Shown: positions 46,702 to 56,475, counted from the stretch's first letter. The stretch is DNA of 64,000 bases from Bacteroidales bacterium (GCA_016929525.1 JAFGIP010000087.1:1-64000), one strand, 5' to 3'. A program made the numbers and translations. Notes: generated from the letters alone by a model not told the origin.

Positions 46702-47490
46702 TTAATCTGTTTCCCTTCTTTGCTGAAAAATGTCATTGATGTTTTTCTTATCAGCTCTTAAATTAATTAAGGGAATGAATTCGCTGGTCTCAGGGTCAAG
46801 ATTCTCATTAATATATCGTACCATGCTTATATCTTTTTCCTGTAACCGGAATTCAATCGGATTTTTACTGATATGCTTTCTTAGTTTAGCCTCAGCAGAA
46901 AGAATCAATTCCTGAATTTCATATTGAACTGCAGTATCAGTAGTCGGTTTTATATCAATGGTTCCTAATACAAAGTAATAATCATTATCGTTCTGATACT
47001 TATGAGCAGTATTACAGTTACGTTCCATTTCCTGACGAAATTCCCAAAGACTTGAACAATATTTATTTGATGCATTCATAGGCCATCCCATAAGCACAAC
47101 CTTCCCCGAATTTAAATTCACAAAAAAAGATCTTAAGTAAGGAATTTCATTATTGCTAAGAAATGGTACTTCATCTTCATTATATCCCCCCACCCTGATA
47201 TTCATTGGGAAATAACTATCTAAACAATTCCACATGGGCCTGAGATCCATTTTTATCTTCAATCCTTTCTGAGCCCATATATTATTATTTATTTCAGGTT
47301 CAAATTCGTTTACACACTCCAGGCCAATTAGTGTCCCGTGTATCTGCTCCATTTTGTATGGAGAAAAATATTCTTCAAGTCCAGAATTTTTTATTAGATC
47401 GATGTATTTATTCAGTCTACTTATGAATAACTCGTCTTTTTCGCCGTACTGTGCAACTAATGTCAACTGGTTTCTCATAGCGCTATACAA
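46702..47490 (-). CDS. Unknown protein with a single HxT motif
   Basis: 262-residue soluble protein, not recognised. Residues about 45-58 read MEQIHGTLIGLECV, a histidine-x-threonine setting like the first motif of 2H phosphoesterases (RNA ligase-like); near the C-terminus DISMVRYINENLDPETSEFIPL has the position but not the second His of that fold. This is a weak structural hint only, so no enzyme activity is claimed. It has no signal peptide. It is a lone gene between the helicase and a lipoprotein, with no shared operon visible. Confidence 0.6.
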   Translation of the reverse strand: MYSAMRNQLTLVAQYGEKDELFISRLNKYIDLIKNSGLEEYFSPYKMEQIHGTLIGLECVNEFEPEINNNIWAQKGLKIKMDLRPMWNCLDSYFPMNIRVGGYNEDEVPFLSNNEIPYLRSFFVNLNSGKVVLMGWPMNASNKYCSSLWEFRQEMERNCNTAHKYQNDNDYYFVLGTIDIKPTTDTAVQYEIQELILSAEAKLRKHISKNPIEFRLQEKDISMVRYINENLDPETSEFIPLINLRADKKNINDIFQQRRETD

Positions 47491-47576
47491 TATGGTTTAT
47501 TTTAAAAGTAATACTGTTATAGATTGAACACAAACATTATTGAATTTAGTTAAGAACATCGCCGGAAATAAAATAA

Positions 47577-47598
47577 AAAGCCGGTTTATACCGGCTTT
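47577..47598 (-). terminator. Terminator after the 285-residue lipoprotein gene
   Basis: AAAGCCGGT and ACCGGCTTT form a 9-bp stem around TTAT, followed on the minus strand by CTTTTTATTT. It lies 28 bases past the stop. Confidence 0.75.
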
Positions 47599-47625
47599 AA
47601 TCCGAGTTAGCAGAATATCAATATT

Positions 47626-48483
47626 TTATTCACATACAGCATCATTTCCTCCACTGTCCCAGCAATGCCAATCGGTATCACCGTAGAAATGTTCTGCCAT
47701 AACCCGTCCGTTGTATTCAGTTGTGCTCCACTGTATGGCTACATCAAGAAAACCATTTATCTCGACATCTCTGGTTGTATAATGAATATTATAGAAAGCG
47801 TTCAGATCGGCTTCTGTCAAACCATAAGAAATATAACTGTTAACAGAAAGCTGTCTCGGATCGCCATTTGAAGATTCTCTGACATAGGTGTAAGTGATAT
47901 CTCCTACCTGCTCTCCGGTACGTTCCCAGTCAATCTGTAATGTCTGTACCGGTACTTCAGGGCTATGATACAATATCCACTGGCCGCTGTTACCATCTAA
48001 TGCAGAAGTACCTTCATACCACATAAATTCATCAAATGCTCCTATGCCTTCTCTTGAGATATACATCTCCCATTTTACATCTGATGACCTGATCTGCCCT
48101 GTTAGCCGAGCAGTATAAGTTGCGGTAAATACCTGGAATTCATATACCCACTGCCATGTTGCATCGCCAATAAATACAGCTTCATTGCTTATTGCAGCAT
48201 AGAACGAGGCTACAGGAACTACCAGAGTTGTTCCAATAAGTACATTCCATACAAATACATTAGCTGCAGAAAAAGCCCAGTTTACAATAGTATTTGTATT
48301 TTTCTCATTTGATATATCCAATAATTCAGCTGACTGATCGTTTTGAAAGAATTCAAAATCCATCAACATTGATTCGTACGGGGGAAGTTCCGGTGGAGTC
48401 TGTTCATCATCTTTTGTGTCACACCCGGTAAATAACGAAGATAAAATTGTTAAAACTATCAGGCTTAAAAGTAGTTTTTTCAT
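47626..48483 (-). CDS. Lipoprotein of unknown function
   Basis: 285-residue protein with a lipoprotein signal (LSSLFTGC, Cys21) and an acidic stretch DTKDDEQTPPELPP. The mature part is beta-rich with many aromatic residues (NTIVNWAFSAANVFVWNVL; WQWVYEFQVFTATYTARLTG; DVAIQWSTTEYNGRVMAEHFYGD). It ends HCWDSGGNDAVCE, where two cysteines could form a disulfide. No family recognised. It has its own terminator and no operon partner. Confidence 0.65.
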   Translation of the reverse strand: MKKLLLSLIVLTILSSLFTGCDTKDDEQTPPELPPYESMLMDFEFFQNDQSAELLDISNEKNTNTIVNWAFSAANVFVWNVLIGTTLVVPVASFYAAISNEAVFIGDATWQWVYEFQVFTATYTARLTGQIRSSDVKWEMYISREGIGAFDEFMWYEGTSALDGNSGQWILYHSPEVPVQTLQIDWERTGEQVGDITYTYVRESSNGDPRQLSVNSYISYGLTEADLNAFYNIHYTTRDVEINGFLDVAIQWSTTEYNGRVMAEHFYGDTDWHCWDSGGNDAVCE

Positions 48484-48699
48484 AATAATCGTTTTTTTTA
48501 ATTATCAATAATCTGTAACTAAGTTATTAAAGTTATGCAGTACAATAAAATTTACTGATACTTTTAAAAACAATATCCATGTTTACGAGTCAACAAATAT
48601 TGAGTTACAATAAATGACAATATTCATAAAGAAAGTTGCATCTAAGAAGTTAAGCGAGTTATTTTTATTTTCGCTATTTATTATTTTGAAAAGAAACCT

Positions 48700-49863
48700 A
48701 TGCAGTACAACTTCGATGAGATTATTAACAGGAATAATACCGATTGTTTTAAGTATGACCTGAGAAAGAAGTTTTTTAATACCGATGGTATAATCCCTAT
48801 GTGGGTGGCTGATATGGATTTCCGTACTCCCGATTTCGTAATGAGTGCATTGAAAACCAGAATAGATCACGAAATCTTAGGTTATACAACACTTAATGAT
48901 TCATTTTATGAAGCAATAGTCAGCTGGGTTTACAAGCGTCATAAGTGGAAAATCAAAAAACAATGGATTGCATATACACCGGGTGTAGTACCGGCATTGA
49001 ATCTTGCAGTAAAAGCTTTTACTGATCCGGGAGATTCAATTATAATACAATCTCCTGTATATTTCCCTTTCTATTCGGCGGTAACTGATCATAACCGAAA
49101 GCTCATCGTTAACAACCTGCAACTTAAGGACAACAGGTATTATATGGATATTGACAGTTTAAGAAGTATCATTGACAGGAAAACAAAAATGATGATATTG
49201 TGCTCTCCGCATAATCCAACGGGTAATGTATGGCGAAAAGAAGAACTGACAGAACTAACCGATTTTTGTCTTGAGAACAACATCCTGATCATATCAGATG
49301 AAATACATGCTGATATCGTTTATAAAGGAAATAAGCATATACCAACGGCAAAACTCTCAGAAGAAGTTTCAGACAGAGTAATTACTTTAATGGCCCCGAG
49401 TAAAACATTCAATTTTGCAGGGTTATCAACCTCATATTTTATCGCTTCAAACCAGCAACTTTTTGAAAAGTTAAAAAAACAAATTGAACACTTACACCTG
49501 GGCATGGGCAATATTTTCGGAAACATAGCACTTACAGCTGCATATAATAATGGAGATAACTGGCTGGAACAACTCATAGAATATTTAGAACAGAATGTTC
49601 ACCTTGCTCAGGAATTTATCAACAGTGAATTAAAAAATATTGAACTTATACCACCGGAAGCAACTTTTCTGTTATGGCTCGATTTTAGAAAAACAAATCT
49701 TTCCTTAAAAGAAATTCGTGACCGTATGATTTATAAAGCAAAGCTGGTACTTAGCGAAGGTTCATTGTTTGGAAAGAATGGTACCGGCTTTCAACGGATC
49801 AATATCGGATGTCCACGAAGCGTTCTTGAAAGTGCATTAAATAATATTGCGAAAGTTTTTTAA
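48700..49863 (+). CDS. PatB/MalY-type cystathionine beta-lyase (PLP-dependent C-S lyase)
   Basis: 387-residue fold-type I PLP enzyme of the PatB/MalY group, which cleaves C-S bonds of cystathionine or cysteine conjugates to release a thiol, pyruvate and ammonia. Seen: YNFDEIINRNNTDCFKYD and PMWVADMDFRTPDFV at the N-terminus (family signature), YTPGVVPALNLAV near 92, SPHNPTGNVW near 171, the cofactor region ISDEIHADIVY near 205, and the PLP lysine Lys235 in APSKTFNFAGL. It is a single gene. A role in methionine synthesis or thiol release is likely; a link to apr-qmo is not implied. Confidence 0.87.
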   Translation: MQYNFDEIINRNNTDCFKYDLRKKFFNTDGIIPMWVADMDFRTPDFVMSALKTRIDHEILGYTTLNDSFYEAIVSWVYKRHKWKIKKQWIAYTPGVVPALNLAVKAFTDPGDSIIIQSPVYFPFYSAVTDHNRKLIVNNLQLKDNRYYMDIDSLRSIIDRKTKMMILCSPHNPTGNVWRKEELTELTDFCLENNILIISDEIHADIVYKGNKHIPTAKLSEEVSDRVITLMAPSKTFNFAGLSTSYFIASNQQLFEKLKKQIEHLHLGMGNIFGNIALTAAYNNGDNWLEQLIEYLEQNVHLAQEFINSELKNIELIPPEATFLLWLDFRKTNLSLKEIRDRMIYKAKLVLSEGSLFGKNGTGFQRINIGCPRSVLESALNNIAKVF

Positions 49864-49968
49864 GTATAATCTTAAAAGATGGTTTTGACTTTCAGGTGTT
49901 TTAATTTAGAAGGATTTAACGATTTTTTATTATCTTAGGATTGCATAAAATTTATTATTCCGGGATAT

Positions 49969-51624
49969 ATGAGATTAAATATTGCTGCAAAAATTGGACT
50001 TGGCTTCGGAATCATAACCCTGGCTGTAATCTATAATGGAATAAAAACAAGCAACTCACTCAAAGATAGCCAGGTTGTAAACGAAAGAATTACCAGAATT
50101 TACACTCCATCGCTCGAATGGATCAATAAATTATATTCACAGATAAGTGAATCCCGGATGCTTATAAAATCATGGGTTCATATAGATAAAATTGCCGATA
50201 CTCCTGATAAGCTGAGGCTTCAGCAGTTGCACACTACAGGTTATCCTGATGTTATTGATACGCTTATGACACTTCAGGAAATGTGGGATTCAACCTCTCA
50301 TCAGGAATTACTGTCGGATATTCATAAATCTATTGTTGACTCACTTTTCCCGAAGCATGAATATATAATGTCTCAGTTGAGCACTTTTGAAAGCTATGAC
50401 GACCCGTTCATCGTATTCGAAGTAACACCAATGACCGAGGATGGAGGTGAAGTTATGAGTCTTACAGAAAGGATCCTTAACAAAATAAGCCAGTTGCAGG
50501 CCGGACAGGAACATAGAGTAAATCAGGAAAGAGATAAAATGGTTGATCAGTTTAAAAGCTTCAGAAAATTAATTTTCATAATGCTTGTCGCTCTAATAAT
50601 TGTATCAATTATTGATGGGATGATCACTATACGTTCACTTGCAAGGCCTATTAACAAGACAAAAAATATTTTACTCCAGATGAGCCGTGGTGTCTTACCC
50701 AAAGGTAAACTTACCGAAGGTAATGATGAAGTTGGTCAGATGTCGAAAGCACTCAACCAGGTTGTACAGGGCCTTAAAGATATTACTGATTTTACAGTAG
50801 ATATTGGTAAAGGTAACTTTGATACAGAGTTTCATCCTCTTAGTGAAGAAGATAACCTTGGACATTCGTTACTGGAGATGCGTGAGGAATTGAAAAAAGC
50901 TAAAAAGGAAGAAGAAAAAAGACAGGAAGAAAATCAACAACGAAACTGGGCATCGCAGGGTGTTGCTCAATTTAGCGATATATTAAGGACCAATAACGAT
51001 AACCTTGAAAACCTTTCGTATGAGGTTATCAGCAATATGGTCAGATATACAAAATCAAACCAGGGAGGTATTTTCATTGTAAACGATAACGACCCGGAAA
51101 AAATATACCTTGAAATGACAGCATGTTACGCCTTTGACAGACAGAAATTCATGAAAATGACTTTTGAAGTAGGTGAAGGACTTGTAGGAAGATGCTACCA
51201 GGAAAAAGAAAAGATATATTTAACTGAAATTCCTGAAGATTATATTAAAATAACATCCGGACTTGGCGAGAACAATCCAACATGTTTACTATTGATTCCT
51301 CTGACTTACAATGATAATATATATGGTATCCTGGAAATTGCCTCTTTCAATAAATATCAGGATTTTGAGATAGAATTTATTGAACGAATCGGAGAAAATA
51401 TTGCTGCAACCATTTCATCTGTTAAGAGTAACATTCAAACTGCACTTCTATTGGAGCAGTCACAGCAACAGGCTGAAGAAATGTCGTCGCAGGAAGAAGA
51501 AATGAGACAAAACATGGAAGAGCTAAGGGCTACCCAGGAGCAGTCTGCACGACGCGAAGAAGAACTCTCACGCGAAGTAGAATCTCTGAGAAAGCAGATA
51601 CAGCAACAAAAATTAAATGTTTAA
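49969..51624 (+). CDS. Membrane HAMP-GAF sensory protein without an output domain
   Basis: 551-residue protein. Membrane span 1 at about 8-24, a periplasmic four-helix sensor-like domain (about 25-195), span 2 at about 199-220 (KLIFIMLVALIIVSIIDGMI), a HAMP domain (about 222-275), a GAF domain (about 330-485, with GGIFIVNDNDPEKIYLEM and VGEGLVGRCYQEKEKIYL), then a Gln/Glu-rich coiled coil to the end. No kinase, phosphatase or cyclase domain follows. It probably signals through protein contacts. In other Bacteroidota such proteins occur with SpoIIE-type phosphatases and SiaC-like proteins; a SiaC-family gene is 11 kb away, but nothing adjacent confirms a link. Confidence 0.8.
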   Translation: MRLNIAAKIGLGFGIITLAVIYNGIKTSNSLKDSQVVNERITRIYTPSLEWINKLYSQISESRMLIKSWVHIDKIADTPDKLRLQQLHTTGYPDVIDTLMTLQEMWDSTSHQELLSDIHKSIVDSLFPKHEYIMSQLSTFESYDDPFIVFEVTPMTEDGGEVMSLTERILNKISQLQAGQEHRVNQERDKMVDQFKSFRKLIFIMLVALIIVSIIDGMITIRSLARPINKTKNILLQMSRGVLPKGKLTEGNDEVGQMSKALNQVVQGLKDITDFTVDIGKGNFDTEFHPLSEEDNLGHSLLEMREELKKAKKEEEKRQEENQQRNWASQGVAQFSDILRTNNDNLENLSYEVISNMVRYTKSNQGGIFIVNDNDPEKIYLEMTACYAFDRQKFMKMTFEVGEGLVGRCYQEKEKIYLTEIPEDYIKITSGLGENNPTCLLLIPLTYNDNIYGILEIASFNKYQDFEIEFIERIGENIAATISSVKSNIQTALLLEQSQQQAEEMSSQEEEMRQNMEELRATQEQSARREEELSREVESLRKQIQQQKLNV

Positions 51625-51636
51625 AAATCCGCACTG

Positions 51637-52212
51637 TTAGTCGATTTTAATGTGACCCCAGTTTTCTCCTCTGCGGATACGGTTCAACTGCGTATGAGTT
51701 ATTCCAAATTCTTTAGCAATCTTATAAAGCGGGTTTTTACCTCTCTTCAGTTTCTTCTTTAGTCTAATTACTTCTGTCTCGGTAAGTTTTGAATTTGTAA
51801 TTTCACCTTTACGTTTTTCAATTGCAATTTTGGTTCTGGGACTTTTACGGCTATGCTCGAACATTTCTTTCTTTGTTGCCCAGCGCAGATTACTCACATG
51901 ATTGTTCCATTTATTGAAGTCAAGATGAATTACATTATTATGATCATCATCAATATATTTAAGGAATAAATCGGCAACCAAACGGTGTAAACTTTTTGTT
52001 ATCCTGTTCTTGCCATTTTCATCGGTAATGGTTCTGAACGAAAAATAGGCATATCCGTTTACATTTGCCGGCTTGTTAATTTTCCATTCTGCGGACTTGG
52101 GATCCATTCTTCTGATCCGCCCGTAATTTGATAATTCATATTTTTCTTCAGGATGTATTCCTTCAAAATGAACAGCTTTCCACCGTTCATCCCAATAAAT
52201 TTTCTCTGTCAT
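51637..52212 (-). CDS. NUMOD4/HNH endonuclease, free-standing
   Basis: 191-residue putative homing-type endonuclease. The N-terminal NUMOD4 motif reads HPEEKYELSNYGRIRR (about 20-35). The HNH core lies at about 75-118: SLHRLVADLFLKYI (first His), VIHLDFNKWNNHVSNLRWATKKE (second His and Asn). The C-terminal third holds a helix-turn-helix like motif KLTETEVIRLKKKLKRG..LYKIAKEFGITHTQLNRIRRG for DNA recognition. It is not inside an intron or intein here, so it is either a solo mobile gene or a domesticated one. It lies between the HAMP-GAF gene (convergent, 12 bp) and rlmB. Confidence 0.85.
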   Translation of the reverse strand: MTEKIYWDERWKAVHFEGIHPEEKYELSNYGRIRRMDPKSAEWKINKPANVNGYAYFSFRTITDENGKNRITKSLHRLVADLFLKYIDDDHNNVIHLDFNKWNNHVSNLRWATKKEMFEHSRKSPRTKIAIEKRKGEITNSKLTETEVIRLKKKLKRGKNPLYKIAKEFGITHTQLNRIRRGENWGHIKID

Positions 52213-52306
52213 AACTTCAATTTTTCCGGCTTAAAAATACAAATTCCAAAATATATAACATAAACGGTATGACCAAGGTATCTTATTTTTCAACTAAACT
52301 ACAGTT

Positions 52307-53053
52307 TTATGAACCGAACGACTTTTGGCGTATAGTTTCAAACAGGATTATTCCACATGCAACACTTACATTTAACGATTGAACATTGCCAAATAAAGGT
52401 ATCTTAATGAGCTTATCAACATTTTGCAGAACAGGCTGACTTATACCCTTTTCTTCCGATCCTAAAATTATCGCCAAAGGACCTGTCATATCTGCTGTAA
52501 AATATAAATCATTTGCTTTTTCAGTTGCAGCAACTATTTGAATGCCTGAATTTCGTAAATACTGAACAGTAGTGGTAAGTTTTTCTGACCGACATACATT
52601 GACCCGATGAAGTGCACCCGCTGACGATTTAATTGCATCGGGGGTAATGCTAACAGAACCTTGTGATGGAATTACTAATGCATCAACGCCTGAACATTCA
52701 GCTGTACGGGCAATTGCTCCAAAATTTCTGACATCGGTTAACTGATCGAGAATGACTATTAGTGGATCTCTTCCTTCTTCGAAAGTACGCTGAACAATTT
52801 CTTCAATACTCTTGTATTCAATAATCGATAGCTCCGCAATAACTCCCTGATGGTTAATGTTGCTGATTCGGTTTAATTTTTCAACAGGAACATACTGAAA
52901 CGGTATTCTCCTTTCCCTTATATATCTGAATAATTCCTTAAACTGATCATTATTCAATCCTTTGCGTATGTATATTCGATTAAACTCCCTGCCTGCATTA
53001 ATAGCTTCTAAAACAGGATGAATACCACCAACTATCTGTTTTTTATTTTTCAA
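52307..53053 (-). CDS. rlmB: 23S rRNA (guanosine-2'-O-)-methyltransferase RlmB
   Basis: SpoU/TrmH-family enzyme that 2'-O-methylates a guanosine in the 23S rRNA peptidyl-transferase region. 248 residues: an N-terminal substrate-binding domain (about 1-85, GGIHPVLEAINAGREFNRIYI) and the knotted SPOUT domain with LDQLTDVRNFGAIARTAECSGVDALVI, ILGSEEKGI and IPLFGNVQSLNVSVACGIILFE, all three signature motifs of the family. It follows the GWxTD gene at 11 bp. Confidence 0.92.
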   Translation of the reverse strand: MKNKKQIVGGIHPVLEAINAGREFNRIYIRKGLNNDQFKELFRYIRERRIPFQYVPVEKLNRISNINHQGVIAELSIIEYKSIEEIVQRTFEEGRDPLIVILDQLTDVRNFGAIARTAECSGVDALVIPSQGSVSITPDAIKSSAGALHRVNVCRSEKLTTTVQYLRNSGIQIVAATEKANDLYFTADMTGPLAIILGSEEKGISQPVLQNVDKLIKIPLFGNVQSLNVSVACGIILFETIRQKSFGS

Positions 53054-53064
53054 TAAAATATTTT

Positions 53065-54360
53065 TTAATCAAGTAAAAATATCTCGCCCGATCGCCATGA
53101 GTCAACCGCTTCACGCCAGTGCCAGTCGTGGCTGTCTGATCTTTGTAAAACAAAGTTCTCTAACCCGTATATATTTGGCTGATAATTAAAAGTGAAATTT
53201 ATAGCACTGCTGGCACCACCCAGATAATAGATCCAGGTTTCAGAATTGGGTGATTTCTTCATGTTCTGAGGTGGTCCATATACAATATAAATCATTCCAC
53301 GGTCGGTTTTCCAGCCCGGTTTATTGACAGTAAAATAATAATTTGCATAATACACCCTGTTATAATATATCCTGATCATTTCCCTTGCGCGACCAGTGCT
53401 TCCGCCAATTTCTAACCAAAAATCATCAACTGCCAGCTTTTTATTTTCTTCTGCTTTAATATTTTGATAATTCGCAGTGGTTGTTATATAAGCCAGCGGT
53501 TCAATAAGTTCTTCAGGTGTTTTTACTTTTGGAAAATCTTTGCCAAAATTCGTGACTACTAATCCTTGTTCGCTGTTTGTATCGAATCTGAAACGATACA
53601 TACCTTCGTAACTAAATGACAAGAACATATCAGGACTGAATTCCAATATATAAGTGGAATCTGATTTGGAATAAAACCTTTCTTCTGTACCAGTAGCAAA
53701 AGTAGGTTTTGGTAAAGGCGACTGGTTCCGGTAATAGTCAATATAAAGTGAATCATAACCGGAATTCCGGTGTTGTAATTTATAAGGCACCTCAGGTGGA
53801 ACTACATTATTAAAATAAGGCGTACCCTTATGATTTGACAGCAAAAAGTTTTGTGGTGAAAACTCCGTTAATTTATCAACCTCTATAAAACGAAGATTGA
53901 AATCTTTACGCAATATATCCCGCGTAACAATCCTTAACTGATACCTTTTACCCATCTCCGCTTTGAAGGGTATTTGGGAAATAAATCTTCGACCTACATT
54001 TTTTTGAAGAATCTCATACTTATAAGTTGTGCTGTCAACCAATATAGTTTCATCATCTTTTATTTCAAAGGCTTGCAACTCAACCGACACTTTACTCATA
54101 TAAATTCCTTTTTCGTTTGCCTGTGAAAAAAGAAGTTCAGAAGGAAATAATTTAACCAGAAGCAACGAATAATTATCATTATGATGATATACTCTGAATG
54201 CAGGATGAATTTTTGAACTTGCCGGATTATATATTGCCGCTAAATTCCACCGTGTACCGGATACTGTGTAAGGACTTGAACATGCCCAAATAATCAAAGC
54301 CGAGACTACAATCGACCCGTTAATTAGTATCAAACTAATATTCTTATTTAATTTATTCAT
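53065..54360 (-). CDS. GWxTD domain-containing protein
   Basis: 431-residue protein carrying the GWxTD motif (KPGWKTDRGMIYIVYGPPQNM, about 345-365), a domain conserved in Bacteroidota/Ignavibacteria and of unknown function. An N-terminal hydrophobic segment ends in a cysteine (INGSIVVSALIIWACSS, Cys27), consistent with a lipoprotein. The middle is beta-rich and may bind a partner on the envelope. It lies between an ABC-F ATPase gene (36 bp upstream) and rlmB (11 bp downstream), probably one transcript. Confidence 0.88.
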   Translation of the reverse strand: MNKLNKNISLILINGSIVVSALIIWACSSPYTVSGTRWNLAAIYNPASSKIHPAFRVYHHNDNYSLLLVKLFPSELLFSQANEKGIYMSKVSVELQAFEIKDDETILVDSTTYKYEILQKNVGRRFISQIPFKAEMGKRYQLRIVTRDILRKDFNLRFIEVDKLTEFSPQNFLLSNHKGTPYFNNVVPPEVPYKLQHRNSGYDSLYIDYYRNQSPLPKPTFATGTEERFYSKSDSTYILEFSPDMFLSFSYEGMYRFRFDTNSEQGLVVTNFGKDFPKVKTPEELIEPLAYITTTANYQNIKAEENKKLAVDDFWLEIGGSTGRAREMIRIYYNRVYYANYYFTVNKPGWKTDRGMIYIVYGPPQNMKKSPNSETWIYYLGGASSAINFTFNYQPNIYGLENFVLQRSDSHDWHWREAVDSWRSGEIFLLD

Positions 54361-54396
54361 TTTCTTTCTAAGGAACCTGCATCAATTTCAGGGTGA

Positions 54397-56346
54397 CTAA
54401 ATTACAGAATTTCTTTTTGCATTGAGTATCTCGATTTCATTTTGAAGTTGTTCCCAGTCGGATAACATTAATTCAATTTTATCCCTCATTTTCTGATAAT
54501 TATTATAAAACTCATGATCATCTTTATTAACACCTCCGGTTAGCATCTCACCCATCTCTGAAATTTCATTTTCTGCTTTTTCAATATTTTCTTCAAGCCT
54601 TTTAATCTTACTTTCAACTTTTCGAATTTCTTTATCTATTTCTTTTCTTTTAATATAAAGTTCTTTTTGTTCAGATGTTGACTTTATTGATGAATCATGA
54701 GATTCCGGTTCAGACTTTATATTAAGGTCATCAAGTGTATTTATCTTTTTTTTATTAAGATATTCATAGATTCCGCCCCTGAATTCATGGATCTTTTTAT
54801 TTCTGAATTCATAGATCTTTGTTGTCAGATCATTCAGAAATTCTCTGTCGTGCGACACTACAATAAATGTACCTTTGAAACGCTGTAACGCAACTTTTAA
54901 AATATCTTTCGATCGCATATCAAGATGGTTAGTTGGCTCATCAAGTATAAGAACATTATGTGGTTCAAGAAGTAATTTAGCCATTGCCAGTCGCGATTTT
55001 TCGCCTCCTGATAACACTTTTACTTTTTTATCGACATCTTCACCGCTGAAAAGGAAAGCCCCCAGAATATCACGTAACTTAGTCCGGATATCTCCAACAG
55101 CAACTTTATCGAGAGTTTCAAAAACTGTTAATTCCTGATCCAGAAGTTTATCCTGATTCTGCGCATAATACCCGATTTTTACGTTATGTCCTTTTTGAAA
55201 AGTACCCGAATAGTCCAGTTCACCGACAAGAACCCTGGACAATGTTGTTTTTCCTTCACCGTTCTTACCTATAAATGCTATTTTATCTCCACGTTCAACT
55301 TGCATATCAATATTATCAATTACAACATGATCGCCATACTTTTTTGTAAGGTTTTCCAACTTGAAAGGAAGGCTGCCTGCTCTTGTTGCATCAGGAAACC
55401 TGATATTTATTGAAGCCATATCGTCCTCTTCTATCTCAATAATTTCCATTTTATCCAGCTGCTTAATTCTCGACTGAACCTGAACAGCTTTAGTTGCTTT
55501 GTACCTGAATCGCTCAATAAATTCTCTGGTATCCTCTATCTGTTTCTGCTGATTTCGATATGCTGCCATTAACTGCGCTCTACGTTCTTCTCGCAATTCA
55601 ACATATTTTGAATATGGTACTTTGTAATCGTGGATGTTACCTAACGTAATTTCAATAGTGCGTTTAGTAACAGCATTTAAAAAAGCACGGTCATGAGAAA
55701 TTAGAATTATTGCACCATGGTATTGTTTTAGAAAATTTTCGAGCCACTGGATCGATTCTATATCCAAATGATTTGTCGGTTCATCAAGAAGAAAAATATC
55801 CGGCGATCTTAACAAAATTTTAGCCAGCTCAACACGCATTCGCCAGCCACCACTGAATTCACTTGTATGCCTTTTCATATCCGATTCAGTAAAACCCAGA
55901 CCAATAAGCGTTTTTACAGCAGTAGCTACTGCCGTAGCAGCATTTTCCAGATTTAGTCTTTCACTTTTTTCTGCAATGCGATCGGCAAGGTCGAGATATT
56001 CCTTCGATTCATAATCGGTACGTTCCGTCAATTGTTTATTCAGTTTTTCAATTTCATTGTCAAGGTGATTAAGCTCTTTGAATGCACTCATAACTTCATC
56101 GAGCAAACCGTGTGAATCTTCGCAACTGATCTCCTGAGGTAAATAGCCGATTGTTATATCACCAGGTACGGTAACCTTTCCTGTAACCGGGCTTAACTGT
56201 TTTACAATAAGTTTAAATAATGAAGATTTTCCAGCACCATTTTTACCAACTAAACCTATCCTGTCTTTCGAACTTACAAGAAATGAAATGTTCTCAAATA
56301 GTTTATGGTTTCCAAAATGTAAGCTTACACTCTCTAATGAAATCAT
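54397..56346 (-). CDS. ABC-F family ATPase
   Basis: Ribosome-associated tandem ABC ATPase (no membrane domain), 649 residues, of the group that relieves translation stalls or affects antibiotic response. Domain 1: Walker A GLVGKNGAGKSS (about 32-43), signature FSGGWRMRVELAK, Walker B IFLLDEPTNHLD. The P-site tRNA interaction linker (about 250-320) contains YRNQQKQIEDTREFIERFR. Domain 2: FIGKNGEGKTTL, LSGGEKSRLAMAKLL, VLILDEPTNHLD. The C-terminal about 100 residues are a coiled coil (KRKEIDKEIRKVESKIKRLEEN). Which ABC-F subgroup is not clear. A likely -7 element (minus-strand TAATTTTG, 56366-56373) lies just upstream. Confidence 0.93.
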   Translation of the reverse strand: MISLESVSLHFGNHKLFENISFLVSSKDRIGLVGKNGAGKSSLFKLIVKQLSPVTGKVTVPGDITIGYLPQEISCEDSHGLLDEVMSAFKELNHLDNEIEKLNKQLTERTDYESKEYLDLADRIAEKSERLNLENAATAVATAVKTLIGLGFTESDMKRHTSEFSGGWRMRVELAKILLRSPDIFLLDEPTNHLDIESIQWLENFLKQYHGAIILISHDRAFLNAVTKRTIEITLGNIHDYKVPYSKYVELREERRAQLMAAYRNQQKQIEDTREFIERFRYKATKAVQVQSRIKQLDKMEIIEIEEDDMASINIRFPDATRAGSLPFKLENLTKKYGDHVVIDNIDMQVERGDKIAFIGKNGEGKTTLSRVLVGELDYSGTFQKGHNVKIGYYAQNQDKLLDQELTVFETLDKVAVGDIRTKLRDILGAFLFSGEDVDKKVKVLSGGEKSRLAMAKLLLEPHNVLILDEPTNHLDMRSKDILKVALQRFKGTFIVVSHDREFLNDLTTKIYEFRNKKIHEFRGGIYEYLNKKKINTLDDLNIKSEPESHDSSIKSTSEQKELYIKRKEIDKEIRKVESKIKRLEENIEKAENEISEMGEMLTGGVNKDDHEFYNNYQKMRDKIELMLSDWEQLQNEIEILNAKRNSVI

Positions 56347-56365
56347 GTAAAAACAGATTAGGGCG

Positions 56366-56373
56366 CAAAATTA
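56366..56373 (-). promoter_or_regulatory. -7 element of the ABC-F/GWxTD/rlmB unit
   Basis: Minus-strand TAATTTTG fits TAnnTTTG and would start transcription about 14 bases before the ABC-F start. No good -33 TTG is seen. Confidence 0.35.
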
Positions 56374-56467
56374 ATTAATTTATCGTGCCGTTCATGGTTT
56401 GAAAATCCAGTTTATAATTTGTAAATTATACACAATTAATACGTGCAAAGCGATATCTGAAAAATGA

Positions 56468-56475
56468 TATATTTG
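56468..56475 (+). promoter_or_regulatory. -7 element of the rlmD promoter
   Basis: TATATTTG matches TAnnTTTG and gives a transcript start near 56481, 12 bases before the TTG start of rlmD. The -33 region is poor. The short distance leaves no room for an upstream in-frame start. Confidence 0.4.
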
